From SHWC01 sp050173345 (GTDB taxonomy: Bacteria; Pseudomonadota; Alphaproteobacteria; UBA828), in NCBI GenBank assembly GCA_050173345.1, contig JBFXKW010000008.1:62001-126000 (forward strand): DNA of 64,000 nucleotides, given 5' to 3'. How positions within the stretch are numbered: the first letter of the stretch is position 1; each line of letters begins with the position of its first letter. Shown here one piece after another: positions 41,781 through 49,652 of the stretch. The notes beneath the pieces were generated by a model. The model saw only the letters and a list, made by a program, of their open reading frames with translations. It was not told the DNA's origin and searched no databases. The position numbers and the translations under genes are program-made.

Positions 41781-44087
41781 TCAGCGCGCGTATTCGGGGA
41801 CCTTGGGCTTGCGGTCCTTGGAGGGCGGCGAATCGGATGGCGGGAAGCTGAAGGTGAGCGCGCCGTCCACCAGGTCGACGACGACGCGGCCGCCCTTGAC
41901 CAGCTTGCCGAACAAGAGCTCGTCGGCGAGCGGCTTCTTGATGTGCTCCTGGATGACGCGGCCGAGCGGCCGCGCGCCATAGGCCTTGTCGTAGCCCTTC
42001 TCGGCGAGCCAGAGCCGGGCCGCCTCGCTCAGCTCGATCTCGACATTGCGGTCCTCGAGCTGGGCTTCGAGCTGCATCACGAACTTGTCGACGACGCGCT
42101 CGACCACGGCGGGCTCGAGCCCCTTGAAGCCGATGATGGCGTCCAACCGGTTGCGGAACTCCGGCGTGAACATGCGCTTGATCGCCTCCTCGTCGTCGCC
42201 CTCGCGCTCGCTGCGGCCGAAGCCGATCGCGGTCTTGGCGAGCTCGGCGGCGCCGGCGTTGGTGGTCATGATCAGGATCACGTTGCGGAAATCGACGCGC
42301 TTGCCGTTGTGGTCGGTCAGCTTGCCGTAGTCCATCACCTGGAGGAGGATGTTGAAGAGGTCGGGATGCGCCTTCTCGATCTCGTCCAAGAGCAGCACCG
42401 CGTGCGGGTGCTGGTCGATCGCATCGGTCAAGAGCCCGCCCTGGTCGAAGCCGACATAGCCGGGCGGCGCGCCGATCAGCCGCGAGACCGAGTGGCGCTC
42501 CATGTATTCCGACATGTCGAAGCGGATCAGCTCGACGCCGAGCACGCTCGCGAGCTGGCGCGCCACCTCGGTCTTGCCGACGCCGGTGGGACCGGAGAAG
42601 AGGTAGCAGCCGAGCGGCTTCTCGGGCTCGCGCAAGCCGGCGCGGCCCATCTTGACCGCGGTCGCCACCGCCTTGATCGCGTCATCCTGGCCGAACACGA
42701 CGCGCTTCAGATCCTCCTCGAGCCGTTCGAGCGCGACCTTGTCGCCGCGGCTCACGCTCTTCTGCGGGATACGCGCGATCTTGGCGACGATCTCCTCGAC
42801 CTCCTTGACGCCGATCACCTTCTTGCGCTTGCTCTCGACCTTCAGCATCTGCGCGGCGCCGGCCTCGTCGATCACGTCGATCGCCTTGTCGGGCAGCTTG
42901 CGGTCGCCGATATACTGCGCGGAAAGCTCGACCGCGGCGCGCAGCGCCTCCTGCGTGTAGCGCACGCCGTGATGCTTCTCGTAATAGGGCGCGATGCCGC
43001 GCAGGATCTTGACCGCGTCCTCGACGCTCGGCTCGTTGACGTCGATCTTCTGGAAGCGGCGGACCAGCGCGCGGTCCTTCTCGAAATAGTTGCGGTATTC
43101 CTTGTAGGTGGTCGAGCCGATGCAGCGCAGCGTGCCGGCCTGCAGCGCGGGCTTGAGCAGGTTCGAGGCGTCCATCGCCCCGCCCGAGGTGGCGCCCGCG
43201 CCGATCACGGTGTGGATCTCGTCGATGAACAGGATGGCGCCGTCATGCGCCTCGATCTCGGCGAGCACCGCCTTGATGCGCTCCTCGAAATCGCCGCGAT
43301 AGCGCGTGCCGGCGAGCAGCGAGCCCATGTCGAGCGCGTAGATCACGGCGTCCTTGAGGACTTCCGGCACGTCGCCCTCGACGATGCGGCGCGCCAAGCC
43401 TTCCGCGATCGCGGTCTTGCCGACGCCGGGATCGCCGACATAGAGCGGATTGTTCTTGGTGCGCCGGCACAGGATCTGGATGGTGCGCTCGACCTCGGCC
43501 TCGCGGCCGATCAGGGGGTCGATGCGGCCTTCCTGCGCCTTCTTGTTGAGATCGACGCAATAGGCGGCGAGCGCTTCTTGCCCCTGCTTGACCACCTTCT
43601 CGGCGCTCGCGCCCTCCTCGGTGCCGCTGACCGGCTGGCTCGGGCTGCGGCCAGGCACCTTGGCGATGCGGTGCGAGATGTAGTTGACCGCATCGAAGCG
43701 CGACATGTCCTGCTCCTGCAGGAAGAAGACGGCGTGCGATTCGCGCTCGGAGAAGAGCGCGACCAGGACGTTGGCGCCCGAGGTCTCGCCGCGGCCGGAG
43801 GACTGCACGTGCAATACCGCGCGCTGGATCACGCGCTGGAAGCCCTGCGTCGGCTTGGCGTCGGAGAGGTGCGGCAGCACGAGCGAGCTGAGCTCGGTGT
43901 TGATGAAGCCGATCAGGTCGTTCTTGAGCTTCTCGACGTCGACGCCGCAGGCCTTGAGCACCGGCACCGCATCCGCGTCGTCGGTCAAGGCGAGCAGCAG
44001 GTGCTCGAGCGTCGCGAACTCGTGGCGCCGCTCGGTCGCGAGGCCGAGCGCACGATGGAGCGTCTTTTCGAGATTGGGCGAGAGCAT
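41781..44087 (-). CDS. clpA: ATP-dependent Clp protease ATP-binding subunit ClpA
   Basis: 768 aa from the ATG at 44087 with AGGAG upstream. N-terminal Clp repeat domain begins LSPNLEKTLHRALGLATERR. Two AAA+ modules follow: Walker A GDPGVGKTAIAEGLARRI and the second GPTGVGKTEVARQLASVLG, with DEIHTVIG and LLDEIEKAHPDL as Walker B. The C-terminal DII ends with AYGARPLGRVIQEHIKKPLA. ClpA unfolds substrates and feeds them into ClpP. The order clpS-clpA on the minus strand is normal; clpS lies immediately upstream. Confidence 0.97.
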   Translation of the reverse strand: MLSPNLEKTLHRALGLATERRHEFATLEHLLLALTDDADAVPVLKACGVDVEKLKNDLIGFINTELSSLVLPHLSDAKPTQGFQRVIQRAVLHVQSSGRGETSGANVLVALFSERESHAVFFLQEQDMSRFDAVNYISHRIAKVPGRSPSQPVSGTEEGASAEKVVKQGQEALAAYCVDLNKKAQEGRIDPLIGREAEVERTIQILCRRTKNNPLYVGDPGVGKTAIAEGLARRIVEGDVPEVLKDAVIYALDMGSLLAGTRYRGDFEERIKAVLAEIEAHDGAILFIDEIHTVIGAGATSGGAMDASNLLKPALQAGTLRCIGSTTYKEYRNYFEKDRALVRRFQKIDVNEPSVEDAVKILRGIAPYYEKHHGVRYTQEALRAAVELSAQYIGDRKLPDKAIDVIDEAGAAQMLKVESKRKKVIGVKEVEEIVAKIARIPQKSVSRGDKVALERLEEDLKRVVFGQDDAIKAVATAVKMGRAGLREPEKPLGCYLFSGPTGVGKTEVARQLASVLGVELIRFDMSEYMERHSVSRLIGAPPGYVGFDQGGLLTDAIDQHPHAVLLLDEIEKAHPDLFNILLQVMDYGKLTDHNGKRVDFRNVILIMTTNAGAAELAKTAIGFGRSEREGDDEEAIKRMFTPEFRNRLDAIIGFKGLEPAVVERVVDKFVMQLEAQLEDRNVEIELSEAARLWLAEKGYDKAYGARPLGRVIQEHIKKPLADELLFGKLVKGGRVVVDLVDGALTFSFPPSDSPPSKDRKPKVPEYAR

Positions 44088-44095
44088 GGAACCAA

Positions 44096-44422
44096 CTACT
44101 CCTTTTCCATCGTGCACTGCAGCGGGTGCTCGTGGCGGCGCGCGAAGTCGCACACCTGGGTCACCTTGGACTCCGCGACCTCATAGGGGTAAACGCCGCA
44201 GACCCCGACTCCCCGGCGGTGGACATGAAGCATGATCTGCGTCGCCTCTTCCTGGCTCTTGCTGAAGAAGCGCATCAGAACGACCACGACGAACTCCATC
44301 GGGGTGTAGTCGTCGTTCAACAGCAGCACCTTGTACATCGACGGCTTCTTGGTCTTGGGCTTGACCGCCGTGACGATGCCGGTTTGCCGCTTGGTGTCGC
44401 CGTTCCTCTGGTCGTCGCTCAT
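44096..44422 (-). CDS. clpS: Clp protease adaptor ClpS
   Basis: 108 aa from the ATG at 44422, preceded by a GGAG site; an upstream ATG at 44437 would add five residues. Core ClpS fold: PSMYKVLLLNDDYTPMEFVV, then FFSKSQEEATQIMLHVHRRG and CGVYPYEVAESKVTQV. The Asp-Asp near NDDYTPM and the His-x-x-Arg region bind N-degrons, delivering proteins with destabilising N-termini to ClpAP. It is 8 bp ahead of clpA. Confidence 0.96.
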   Translation of the reverse strand: MSDDQRNGDTKRQTGIVTAVKPKTKKPSMYKVLLLNDDYTPMEFVVVVLMRFFSKSQEEATQIMLHVHRRGVGVCGVYPYEVAESKVTQVCDFARRHEHPLQCTMEKE

Positions 44423-44461
44423 CTGCTCCGCTGGCACATCGCTCGAGCTGTCGAGGCGGCC

Positions 44462-44467
44462 AGTATA
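44462..44467 (-). promoter_or_regulatory. Possible -10 box for clpS-clpA
   Basis: TATACT on the minus strand, 40 nt ahead of the clpS start codon. No clear -35 box is seen. The rest of the 200 bp gap to ndk shows only a GC-rich hairpin near ndk. Confidence 0.35.
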
Positions 44468-44607
44468 GCACGGCCCACCTTTCCGAGACCCCTAAGTCCG
44501 GCCGGTTGCCGGTGCACTAAGGAAGTTATATGGGGCGCGCGCGGCCGGCGCGCCAGCCATCTGGCGCTGTTTCGGGCGCGGCGGGGCTTGAACGAAACGT
44601 GAAGGGC

Positions 44608-44623
44608 GGGCGCGGACGCGCCC
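44608..44623 (-). terminator. GC-rich hairpin after ndk
   Basis: GGGCGCG-ga-CGCGCCC (plus-strand reading) starts 4 nt beyond the ndk stop. It lacks a T run, so it is a weak terminator candidate. Confidence 0.35.
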
Positions 44624-44626
44624 TGC

Positions 44627-45049
44627 TCAGCCGACGATCTCGATGTCCGAGAAGAAGAAACGGATTTCGGCGGCGGCGTTCTCGGCCGAATCCGAGCCGT
44701 GCACGGAATTCGCCTCGACCGATTCGGCGAAGTCCTTGCGGATGGTGCCGGGGGCGGCATTGGCCGGGTTGGTCGCGCCCATGATCTCCCGGTTGCGCGC
44801 CACCGCGTTCTCGCCCTCCAGCACCTGCGCCACGACCGGGCCGGAGGTCATGAACTTGCAGAGGTCGTTGTAGAACGGGCGCTCCTTGTGCACGGCGTAG
44901 AACGCCTGGGCCTGTTCGAGCGTGAGCCGCAGGCGCTTCTGCGCGACCACGCGCAAGCCGCCCTTCTCAAGGCGGGCGACGACCTCGCCGGTCAGGTTGC
45001 GCCGGGTCGCGTCCGGCTTGATGATGGAAAGCGTGCGCTCGATCGCCAT
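44627..45049 (-). CDS. ndk: Nucleoside-diphosphate kinase
   Basis: 140 aa, standard size, from the ATG at 45049 (AIERTLSIIKPDATRRNLTG). Phosphate-accepting His lies in NSVHGSDSAENAAAEIRFFF near residue 117. Further typical segments are VVARLEKGGLRVVAQKRLRL and GATNPANAAPGTIRKDF. It exchanges terminal phosphates between nucleotides using ATP. Between holC and ndk lies a family A repeat. Confidence 0.97.
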   Translation of the reverse strand: MAIERTLSIIKPDATRRNLTGEVVARLEKGGLRVVAQKRLRLTLEQAQAFYAVHKERPFYNDLCKFMTSGPVVAQVLEGENAVARNREIMGATNPANAAPGTIRKDFAESVEANSVHGSDSAENAAAEIRFFFSDIEIVG

Positions 45050-45137
45050 GGCGCTGGTCCCGCGTTCGTTGTGGCTGCGTGCGGTCTTATAGTGGCTCGG
45101 ACGAAGCGCGGCAACCGGCGACAACGGGCCGGTTTGC

Positions 45138-45238
45138 CCTCATGCTTCGACAAGCTCAGCATGAGGGCCGTGATTTTCGGCCTCATCCTGAGCCTGTTGA
45201 AGGATGAAGCCGCCGCACCGACCCGCTACCCAACCGCC
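45138..45238. repeat. Intergenic palindromic repeat, family A, copy 3
   Basis: CCTCATGCTTCGACAAGCTC with AGCATGAGG, followed by GGCCTCATCCTGAGCCTGTT and a tail GCCGCCGCACCGACCCGCTA shared with copy 2 at 30030-30059. The tail touches the end of holC. It lies in the 195 bp gap between ndk and holC. Confidence 0.8.
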
Positions 45239-45244
45239 GGGCGG

Positions 45245-45694
45245 CTACGCCTTCTTCTCCCAGCGGCCGCCATCGGTCTGCTGGTGGTAGGTGACGGCGT
45301 GGCCCTGCGCTTTCCGCGCCTTCCAGCGCCCCCGCGCCGCCTCGACGGCAGCCGGATCGCCGCCGTCGAAGAGGTCGAGGCAGCGCGTGAAACCCCCGAG
45401 ATGGGTCGGCTCGATGCCGTCGATCAGGACCAGCAGGTCGGCGCCGTTCGGATTCTCCTCCCGCGTCGTCAGGTAGATCGGCTGGCGCTCCGCATGACCG
45501 TCGCGCGCCGTGCCGTGCGGCAGGAACGAAGCGGGGTCATAGCTCCAGAGCGTCGCGTCGAGCCAGGCGACGCGCTCAGCCGAGCCCGCCATCACGACGG
45601 CGCGGTGGCCGCCCTCGACCGCCTTTTCGAGCAGGCGTGGCAGCGCCTTTTCGAGCGGCGTCGAGCGCAGGTGATAGAAGCCGATCTCGGTCAC
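45245..45694 (-). CDS. holC: DNA polymerase III subunit chi
   Basis: 149 aa from the GTG at 45694. HolC signatures are MTEIGFYHLRSTPLEKALPR, HRAVVMAGSAERVAWLDATL, SFLPHGTARDG and PIYLTTREENPNGADLLVLI. The chi subunit links SSB to the clamp loader. It follows pepA after 22 bp on the same strand, the order commonly seen in Alphaproteobacteria, and is probably its operon partner. Confidence 0.95.
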   Translation of the reverse strand: MTEIGFYHLRSTPLEKALPRLLEKAVEGGHRAVVMAGSAERVAWLDATLWSYDPASFLPHGTARDGHAERQPIYLTTREENPNGADLLVLIDGIEPTHLGGFTRCLDLFDGGDPAAVEAARGRWKARKAQGHAVTYHQQTDGGRWEKKA

Positions 45695-45716
45695 GCCGCG
45701 CTCATGGTGGCAGGCC

Positions 45717-47222
45717 TCACTTGGCCTCGTAATAATCGTGCGCCAGCCGTTCGAGCAGGCGCACGCCGTAGCCGCTCGCGCCCTTGGGCACCAGCGGGTT
45801 GTCGCCGTTCTTCATCCAGGCCATGCCGGCGATGTCGAGATGCGCCCAGGGCGTGTCCTCGACGAAGCGCTGCAGGAACTGCGCGGCGGTGACGCTGCCG
45901 GCCTCGCGGCCCTTGCCGACGTTCTTCATGTCGGCGATGTCGGAATTGATGTCCTTGTCGTACTTCTCGCCGAGCGGCATGCGCCAGAGCGGCTCGTCGA
46001 CCGCCTTGCCGGCCGCGATCAGCCGCTCCGCCAGCTCGTCATTGTTGCAGAAGAGGCCGGCCTGATAGGTGCCGAGCGAAATCACGATGGCGCCGGTGAG
46101 GGTCGCCAGGTCGACGATGAACTTAGGCTTGAAGGTGGTATGCGCGTACCATAGCACGTCGCCGAGCACGAGGCGGCCTTCCGCGTCGGTGTTGACCACC
46201 TCGATGGTCTGGCCCGACATCGAGGTCACCACGTCGCCGGGGCGCTGCGCGTTGCCATCCGGCATGTTCTCGACCAGGCCGACCAGACCGACCGCGTTGA
46301 GCTTGGCCTTGCGCCCGGCGAGCGCCTTCATCACGCCGATCACCGCGCCGGCGCCGGCCATGTCGTACTTCATCTCCTCCATGCCGGCCGCGGGCTTGAT
46401 CGAGATGCCGCCGGTATCGAAGGTGACGCCCTTGCCGACGAAGCAGACCGGCTGCTGGTCGAAGCCGTCGGGCGCGCCGTTCCAGCGCATCACGGCGACC
46501 TGCGATTCGCGCACGCTGCCCTGGCCGACGCCGAGCAGCGCGTTCATGCCGAGCTCGCGCAGGCGGCCCTCGCCCATGATCTCGACATCGACGCCGATCT
46601 CGGAGAGCGTGCGGATGTCGGCCGCGATGGTCTCCGGGTATTTGACGTTGCCGGGCTCCGAGACCAGGTCGCGCGTGAAGAAGACGCCGTCCGCGATGCG
46701 GTCGAGCGGGCCGTAGGCGCCGCGTGCCGCAGCGGGGTCGTCGGACAGCACGCTGAGCTCGGCGAGCGTCGGCTTGTCGTCCTCCTTCTGCTTGGTGCGG
46801 TACTTGTCGAAGCGGTAGCTGCCGAGCCGCGCGCCATAGGCCGCCGCGGCGGCGAGCCGCGCGGGCGAGACCGGGACGCCCTCGATCGCGTCGACCGCGA
46901 TCGCGGCGCTGCGCTCGCCGGCCCGGTTGAGCGCCGCGACGGCGCTGCCGCCGAGCTGCTCGAACCGCGCGACATCGACCTCGGAGGCCTTGCCGAGCCC
47001 GTAGAGCAGGATGCGGTCGAGCGTCAGGCCGGGGGGTGCCGCGAGCAGGAGCTGCTGGCCCTTCTTGCCCTTGAAGCGGCCGGTCGCGATGGCCCGCGAG
47101 AGCGCGCCCTCGGTGCGTGCGTCGAGCAGCCGGGCGGTCGGCCCGAGCACGCGCTCCTCGAGCACGGCAACGACGATGGCGCCCCGGCTGGGCACGGAAA
47201 TACCGGCAAACTCGATCTTCAT
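45717..47222 (-). CDS. pepA: Leucyl aminopeptidase (M17)
   Basis: 501 aa with GGAGG before the ATG. The N-terminal domain binds DNA or controls assembly. The catalytic domain has two metals held by VGKGVTFDTGGISIKPAAGM, the Asp/Glu signature NTDAEGRLVLGD and VDLATLTGAIVISLG. The active site Arg lies within the NTDAEGR motif. It removes N-terminal amino acids from peptides. It is divergent from lptF over a 182 bp region with -10-like boxes on both strands. Confidence 0.97.
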   Translation of the reverse strand: MKIEFAGISVPSRGAIVVAVLEERVLGPTARLLDARTEGALSRAIATGRFKGKKGQQLLLAAPPGLTLDRILLYGLGKASEVDVARFEQLGGSAVAALNRAGERSAAIAVDAIEGVPVSPARLAAAAAYGARLGSYRFDKYRTKQKEDDKPTLAELSVLSDDPAAARGAYGPLDRIADGVFFTRDLVSEPGNVKYPETIAADIRTLSEIGVDVEIMGEGRLRELGMNALLGVGQGSVRESQVAVMRWNGAPDGFDQQPVCFVGKGVTFDTGGISIKPAAGMEEMKYDMAGAGAVIGVMKALAGRKAKLNAVGLVGLVENMPDGNAQRPGDVVTSMSGQTIEVVNTDAEGRLVLGDVLWYAHTTFKPKFIVDLATLTGAIVISLGTYQAGLFCNNDELAERLIAAGKAVDEPLWRMPLGEKYDKDINSDIADMKNVGKGREAGSVTAAQFLQRFVEDTPWAHLDIAGMAWMKNGDNPLVPKGASGYGVRLLERLAHDYYEAK

Positions 47223-47322
47223 CCTGGCCTCCGCGCGGCATCGGCATGGGGAGCCCGGCCGCGGACGCGGGCCGGGACGAGAACCGACAAGCTATAGCGA
47301 AGCCGCGATCACCCGTGAAGCC

Positions 47323-47328
47323 ATTATA
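47323..47328 (-). promoter_or_regulatory. -10 box candidate for pepA-holC
   Basis: TATAAT on the minus strand, about 100 nt ahead of the pepA ATG. No convincing -35 is seen. Confidence 0.4.
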
Positions 47329-47392
47329 GATGGCGGAAGCGGCGGCGAGCGGCAAGGTCAGCTCGCCCTGGTGCAGCTTTCGGCCGAGCCGC

Positions 47393-47398
47393 TATAAT
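47393..47398 (+). promoter_or_regulatory. -10 box candidate for lptF-lptG-lptD-surA-ksgA
   Basis: TATAAT on the plus strand, 6 nt ahead of the lptF GTG start. If used, transcription would begin at or next to that start codon, giving a leaderless or nearly leaderless message. No clear -35 is seen. Confidence 0.4.
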
Positions 47399-47404
47399 CC
47401 GGCC

Positions 47405-48535
47405 GTGCATCGCTACCAGCTCTACCTCATGCGCCAGCTGATCGGCCCGTTCGTGCTCGTCGCGTTCGGGCTGACCGCGGTCATCTGGCTGTCGCAATCG
47501 CTCCGCTTCATCGACTTCATCGTCAACAAGGGCCTGTCGCTCGGCACCTTTCTCTATCTGGGCATGCTGCTGATGCCCTCGTTCCTCGGCGCCATCCTGC
47601 CGATCGCGCTGTTCTGCGCCATCCTCTTCGTCTACAACCGGCTGACGCTCGATTCGGAGATGATCTCGATGCGCGCGGCCGGCCGGGGCCCGTGGGGCAT
47701 TGCCGCGCCGGTGCTGGTGCTCGCGGGCGCGGTGGCGGTGCTCGCCTATGCGATCAACCTCTACCTCTCGCCGGCGAGCTATCGCGAGTTCAAGGACCAG
47801 CAGTTCGTCATCCGCGGCGACTATTCCTCGCTGCTGCTGCAGGAGGGCGTGTTCACGCCGCTCGGCAGCGGCATGACGGTCTATGTCCGCGCGCGCGGGC
47901 CGGGCGGCGTGCTGCTCGGCATCCTGGTGCATGACGAACGCGACATCGAACGGCCGATCACCATGATGGCCGAGCAGGGCGCGCTGGTGAGCAGCCCCCA
48001 GGGCCCGCGCTTCGTGCTGCGCAACGGCAACCGCCAGGAGATCGACCGCGAGCGCGGCCAGCTCTCGCTGCTCTATTTCGACCGCTACGCGCTCGACCTC
48101 GGCCAGTTCTCGGAGGAGCCGGGCAGCCGCTGGCGCGAGCCGCGCGAACGCTTCCTGCACGAGCTGTTGAACCCGTCCGCGAGCGACGACGACCAGCGCA
48201 ACCTCGGCAAGTTCCGCGCCGAGTTCCATCAGCGGCTGATCTCGCCGCTCTATGCCTTCGCGCTCGTCCTGATCGGCCTCGCGGCGCTGACCACTGGCGA
48301 TCACAACCGGCGCGGCCAATGGCGGCGCATCCTGCTCGCGATCGGCGCGGGCTTTGCGTTCGAGGCGGTGGCGCTCGGGCTCACCAACATCGTCGCCAAG
48401 GACCCCTCGCTCGTCGTCCTGCTCTATCTCAATCTCGCTGTCGGGCTCATCTTACCGACACTCGTCCTCAATCGCGGCCGGCTGATGCGCAAGCGGCGCC
48501 CCTCGCTGCTCGGCGGCGAGCCGGCGCAGAGCTGA
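47405..48535 (+). CDS. lptF: LPS export permease LptF
   Basis: 376 aa from the GTG at 47405, where homology begins (HRYQLYLMRQLIGPFVLVAF). An in-frame ATG at 47330 would overlap the -10-like box and lacks support. Six transmembrane segments flank a periplasmic beta-jellyroll (about residues 100-260). The C-terminal helices include YAFALVLIGLAALTTGDHNR. LptF and LptG form the LptB2FG ABC transporter that extracts LPS from the inner membrane. lptG follows after 18 bp. lptB is not here. Confidence 0.95.
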   Translation: MHRYQLYLMRQLIGPFVLVAFGLTAVIWLSQSLRFIDFIVNKGLSLGTFLYLGMLLMPSFLGAILPIALFCAILFVYNRLTLDSEMISMRAAGRGPWGIAAPVLVLAGAVAVLAYAINLYLSPASYREFKDQQFVIRGDYSSLLLQEGVFTPLGSGMTVYVRARGPGGVLLGILVHDERDIERPITMMAEQGALVSSPQGPRFVLRNGNRQEIDRERGQLSLLYFDRYALDLGQFSEEPGSRWREPRERFLHELLNPSASDDDQRNLGKFRAEFHQRLISPLYAFALVLIGLAALTTGDHNRRGQWRRILLAIGAGFAFEAVALGLTNIVAKDPSLVVLLYLNLAVGLILPTLVLNRGRLMRKRRPSLLGGEPAQS

Positions 48536-48553
48536 GGGCACGCGGACGCCGCC

Positions 48554-49648
48554 ATGCGCCTTTCCGCGACGCTCTCCATCTACATCAGCCGGCAGTTCCT
48601 GATCGGCCTTGCCATCGTCTTCGGCCTGTTCGTGGTCACCGCCTTCATCATCGACATGGTGGAGCTGCTGCGGCGCGGCGCGGGCAAGGAAACCGCGGCG
48701 TTCGAGCTGCTCATCCAGATGGCGGTGCTCAGGGTGCCGTTCATGGCGCAGAAGGTGCTGCCCTTCGCCGCGCTGATCGGCGCGATCCTGACGCTCACCC
48801 GGCTGACCCGGACGCAGGAGCTGGTGGTCGCGCGCGCCGCCGGCGTCTCGGTCTGGCAGTTCCTGCTGCCGGCGCTCGCCGTCACCGTCATGATCGGCGC
48901 CTTCATGGTGACCGCCTTCAACCCGTTCGCCTCGGCCATGGTGTCGCGCTTCGAGCAGATGGAGGCGCGCTACATCGAGGGCAAATCGAGCCTGCTCGCG
49001 CTGTCGGACGCCGGCATCTGGCTGCGCCAGGGCGACGGCGCGAGGACCGACGTCGTTCATGCCCAGCGCATGGTCAAGGAGACGCTCACGCTGCACGACG
49101 TGATCATCTTCCAGTTCGAGGGCAATGACCGCTTCGTCCAGCGCATCGACGCCGCCGAGGCGCAGCTCGGCCAGGGCGAGTGGCTGCTCAAGGACGCGGT
49201 GATCACCGGGCCCGACCGCCCCGCCGTCAAGCTGGCGGCCTACCGGGTGCCGACCGACCTGACGCTCGAACAGATCGAGAATAGCTTCGCGCCGCCGGAG
49301 ACCCTCTCTTTCTGGGCGCTGCCGGGCTTCATCAAGGTGCTCGAGGAATCCGGCTTCTCGGCGGTGCGGCACCGCCTGCACTGGCACGCCATCATGGCCG
49401 GGCCGCTGCTGCTGTGCGCCATGGTGCTGGTCGGCGCCACCTTCTCGCTCAGGCTGCACCGGCGGGGCGGCATCTGGCTCCTGGTGGTCGCCGGCATCCT
49501 GGCCGGTTTCCTGCTCTATTTCGTCTCGGACCTGATCCTGGCGCTCGGGCTCTCCGGCAAGCTGCCGGCATGGCTTGCAGCCTGGGCGCCAGCCGGTATC
49601 TTCACACTGCTCGGAGTCGCGAGTCTCTTCCACCTCGAGGACGGCTGA
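48554..49648 (+). CDS. lptG: LPS export permease LptG
   Basis: 364 aa. Six transmembrane segments and a periplasmic jellyroll as in LptF. N-terminal SATLSIYISRQFLIGLAIVF, ATPase-coupling loop TRTQELVVARAAGVSVWQFL and C-terminal SDLILALGLSGKLPAWLAAW. It forms a heterodimer with LptF in LPS extraction. The lptD start (TTG) is 4 bp after its stop. Confidence 0.95.
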   Translation: MRLSATLSIYISRQFLIGLAIVFGLFVVTAFIIDMVELLRRGAGKETAAFELLIQMAVLRVPFMAQKVLPFAALIGAILTLTRLTRTQELVVARAAGVSVWQFLLPALAVTVMIGAFMVTAFNPFASAMVSRFEQMEARYIEGKSSLLALSDAGIWLRQGDGARTDVVHAQRMVKETLTLHDVIIFQFEGNDRFVQRIDAAEAQLGQGEWLLKDAVITGPDRPAVKLAAYRVPTDLTLEQIENSFAPPETLSFWALPGFIKVLEESGFSAVRHRLHWHAIMAGPLLLCAMVLVGATFSLRLHRRGGIWLLVVAGILAGFLLYFVSDLILALGLSGKLPAWLAAWAPAGIFTLLGVASLFHLEDG

Positions 49649-49652
49649 TCCC

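Noticed and set aside
41727..44186. 819-codon open frame on the plus strand under clpA
   Set aside because: It mirrors clpA and shows only charged low-complexity sequence; clpA is beyond doubt.
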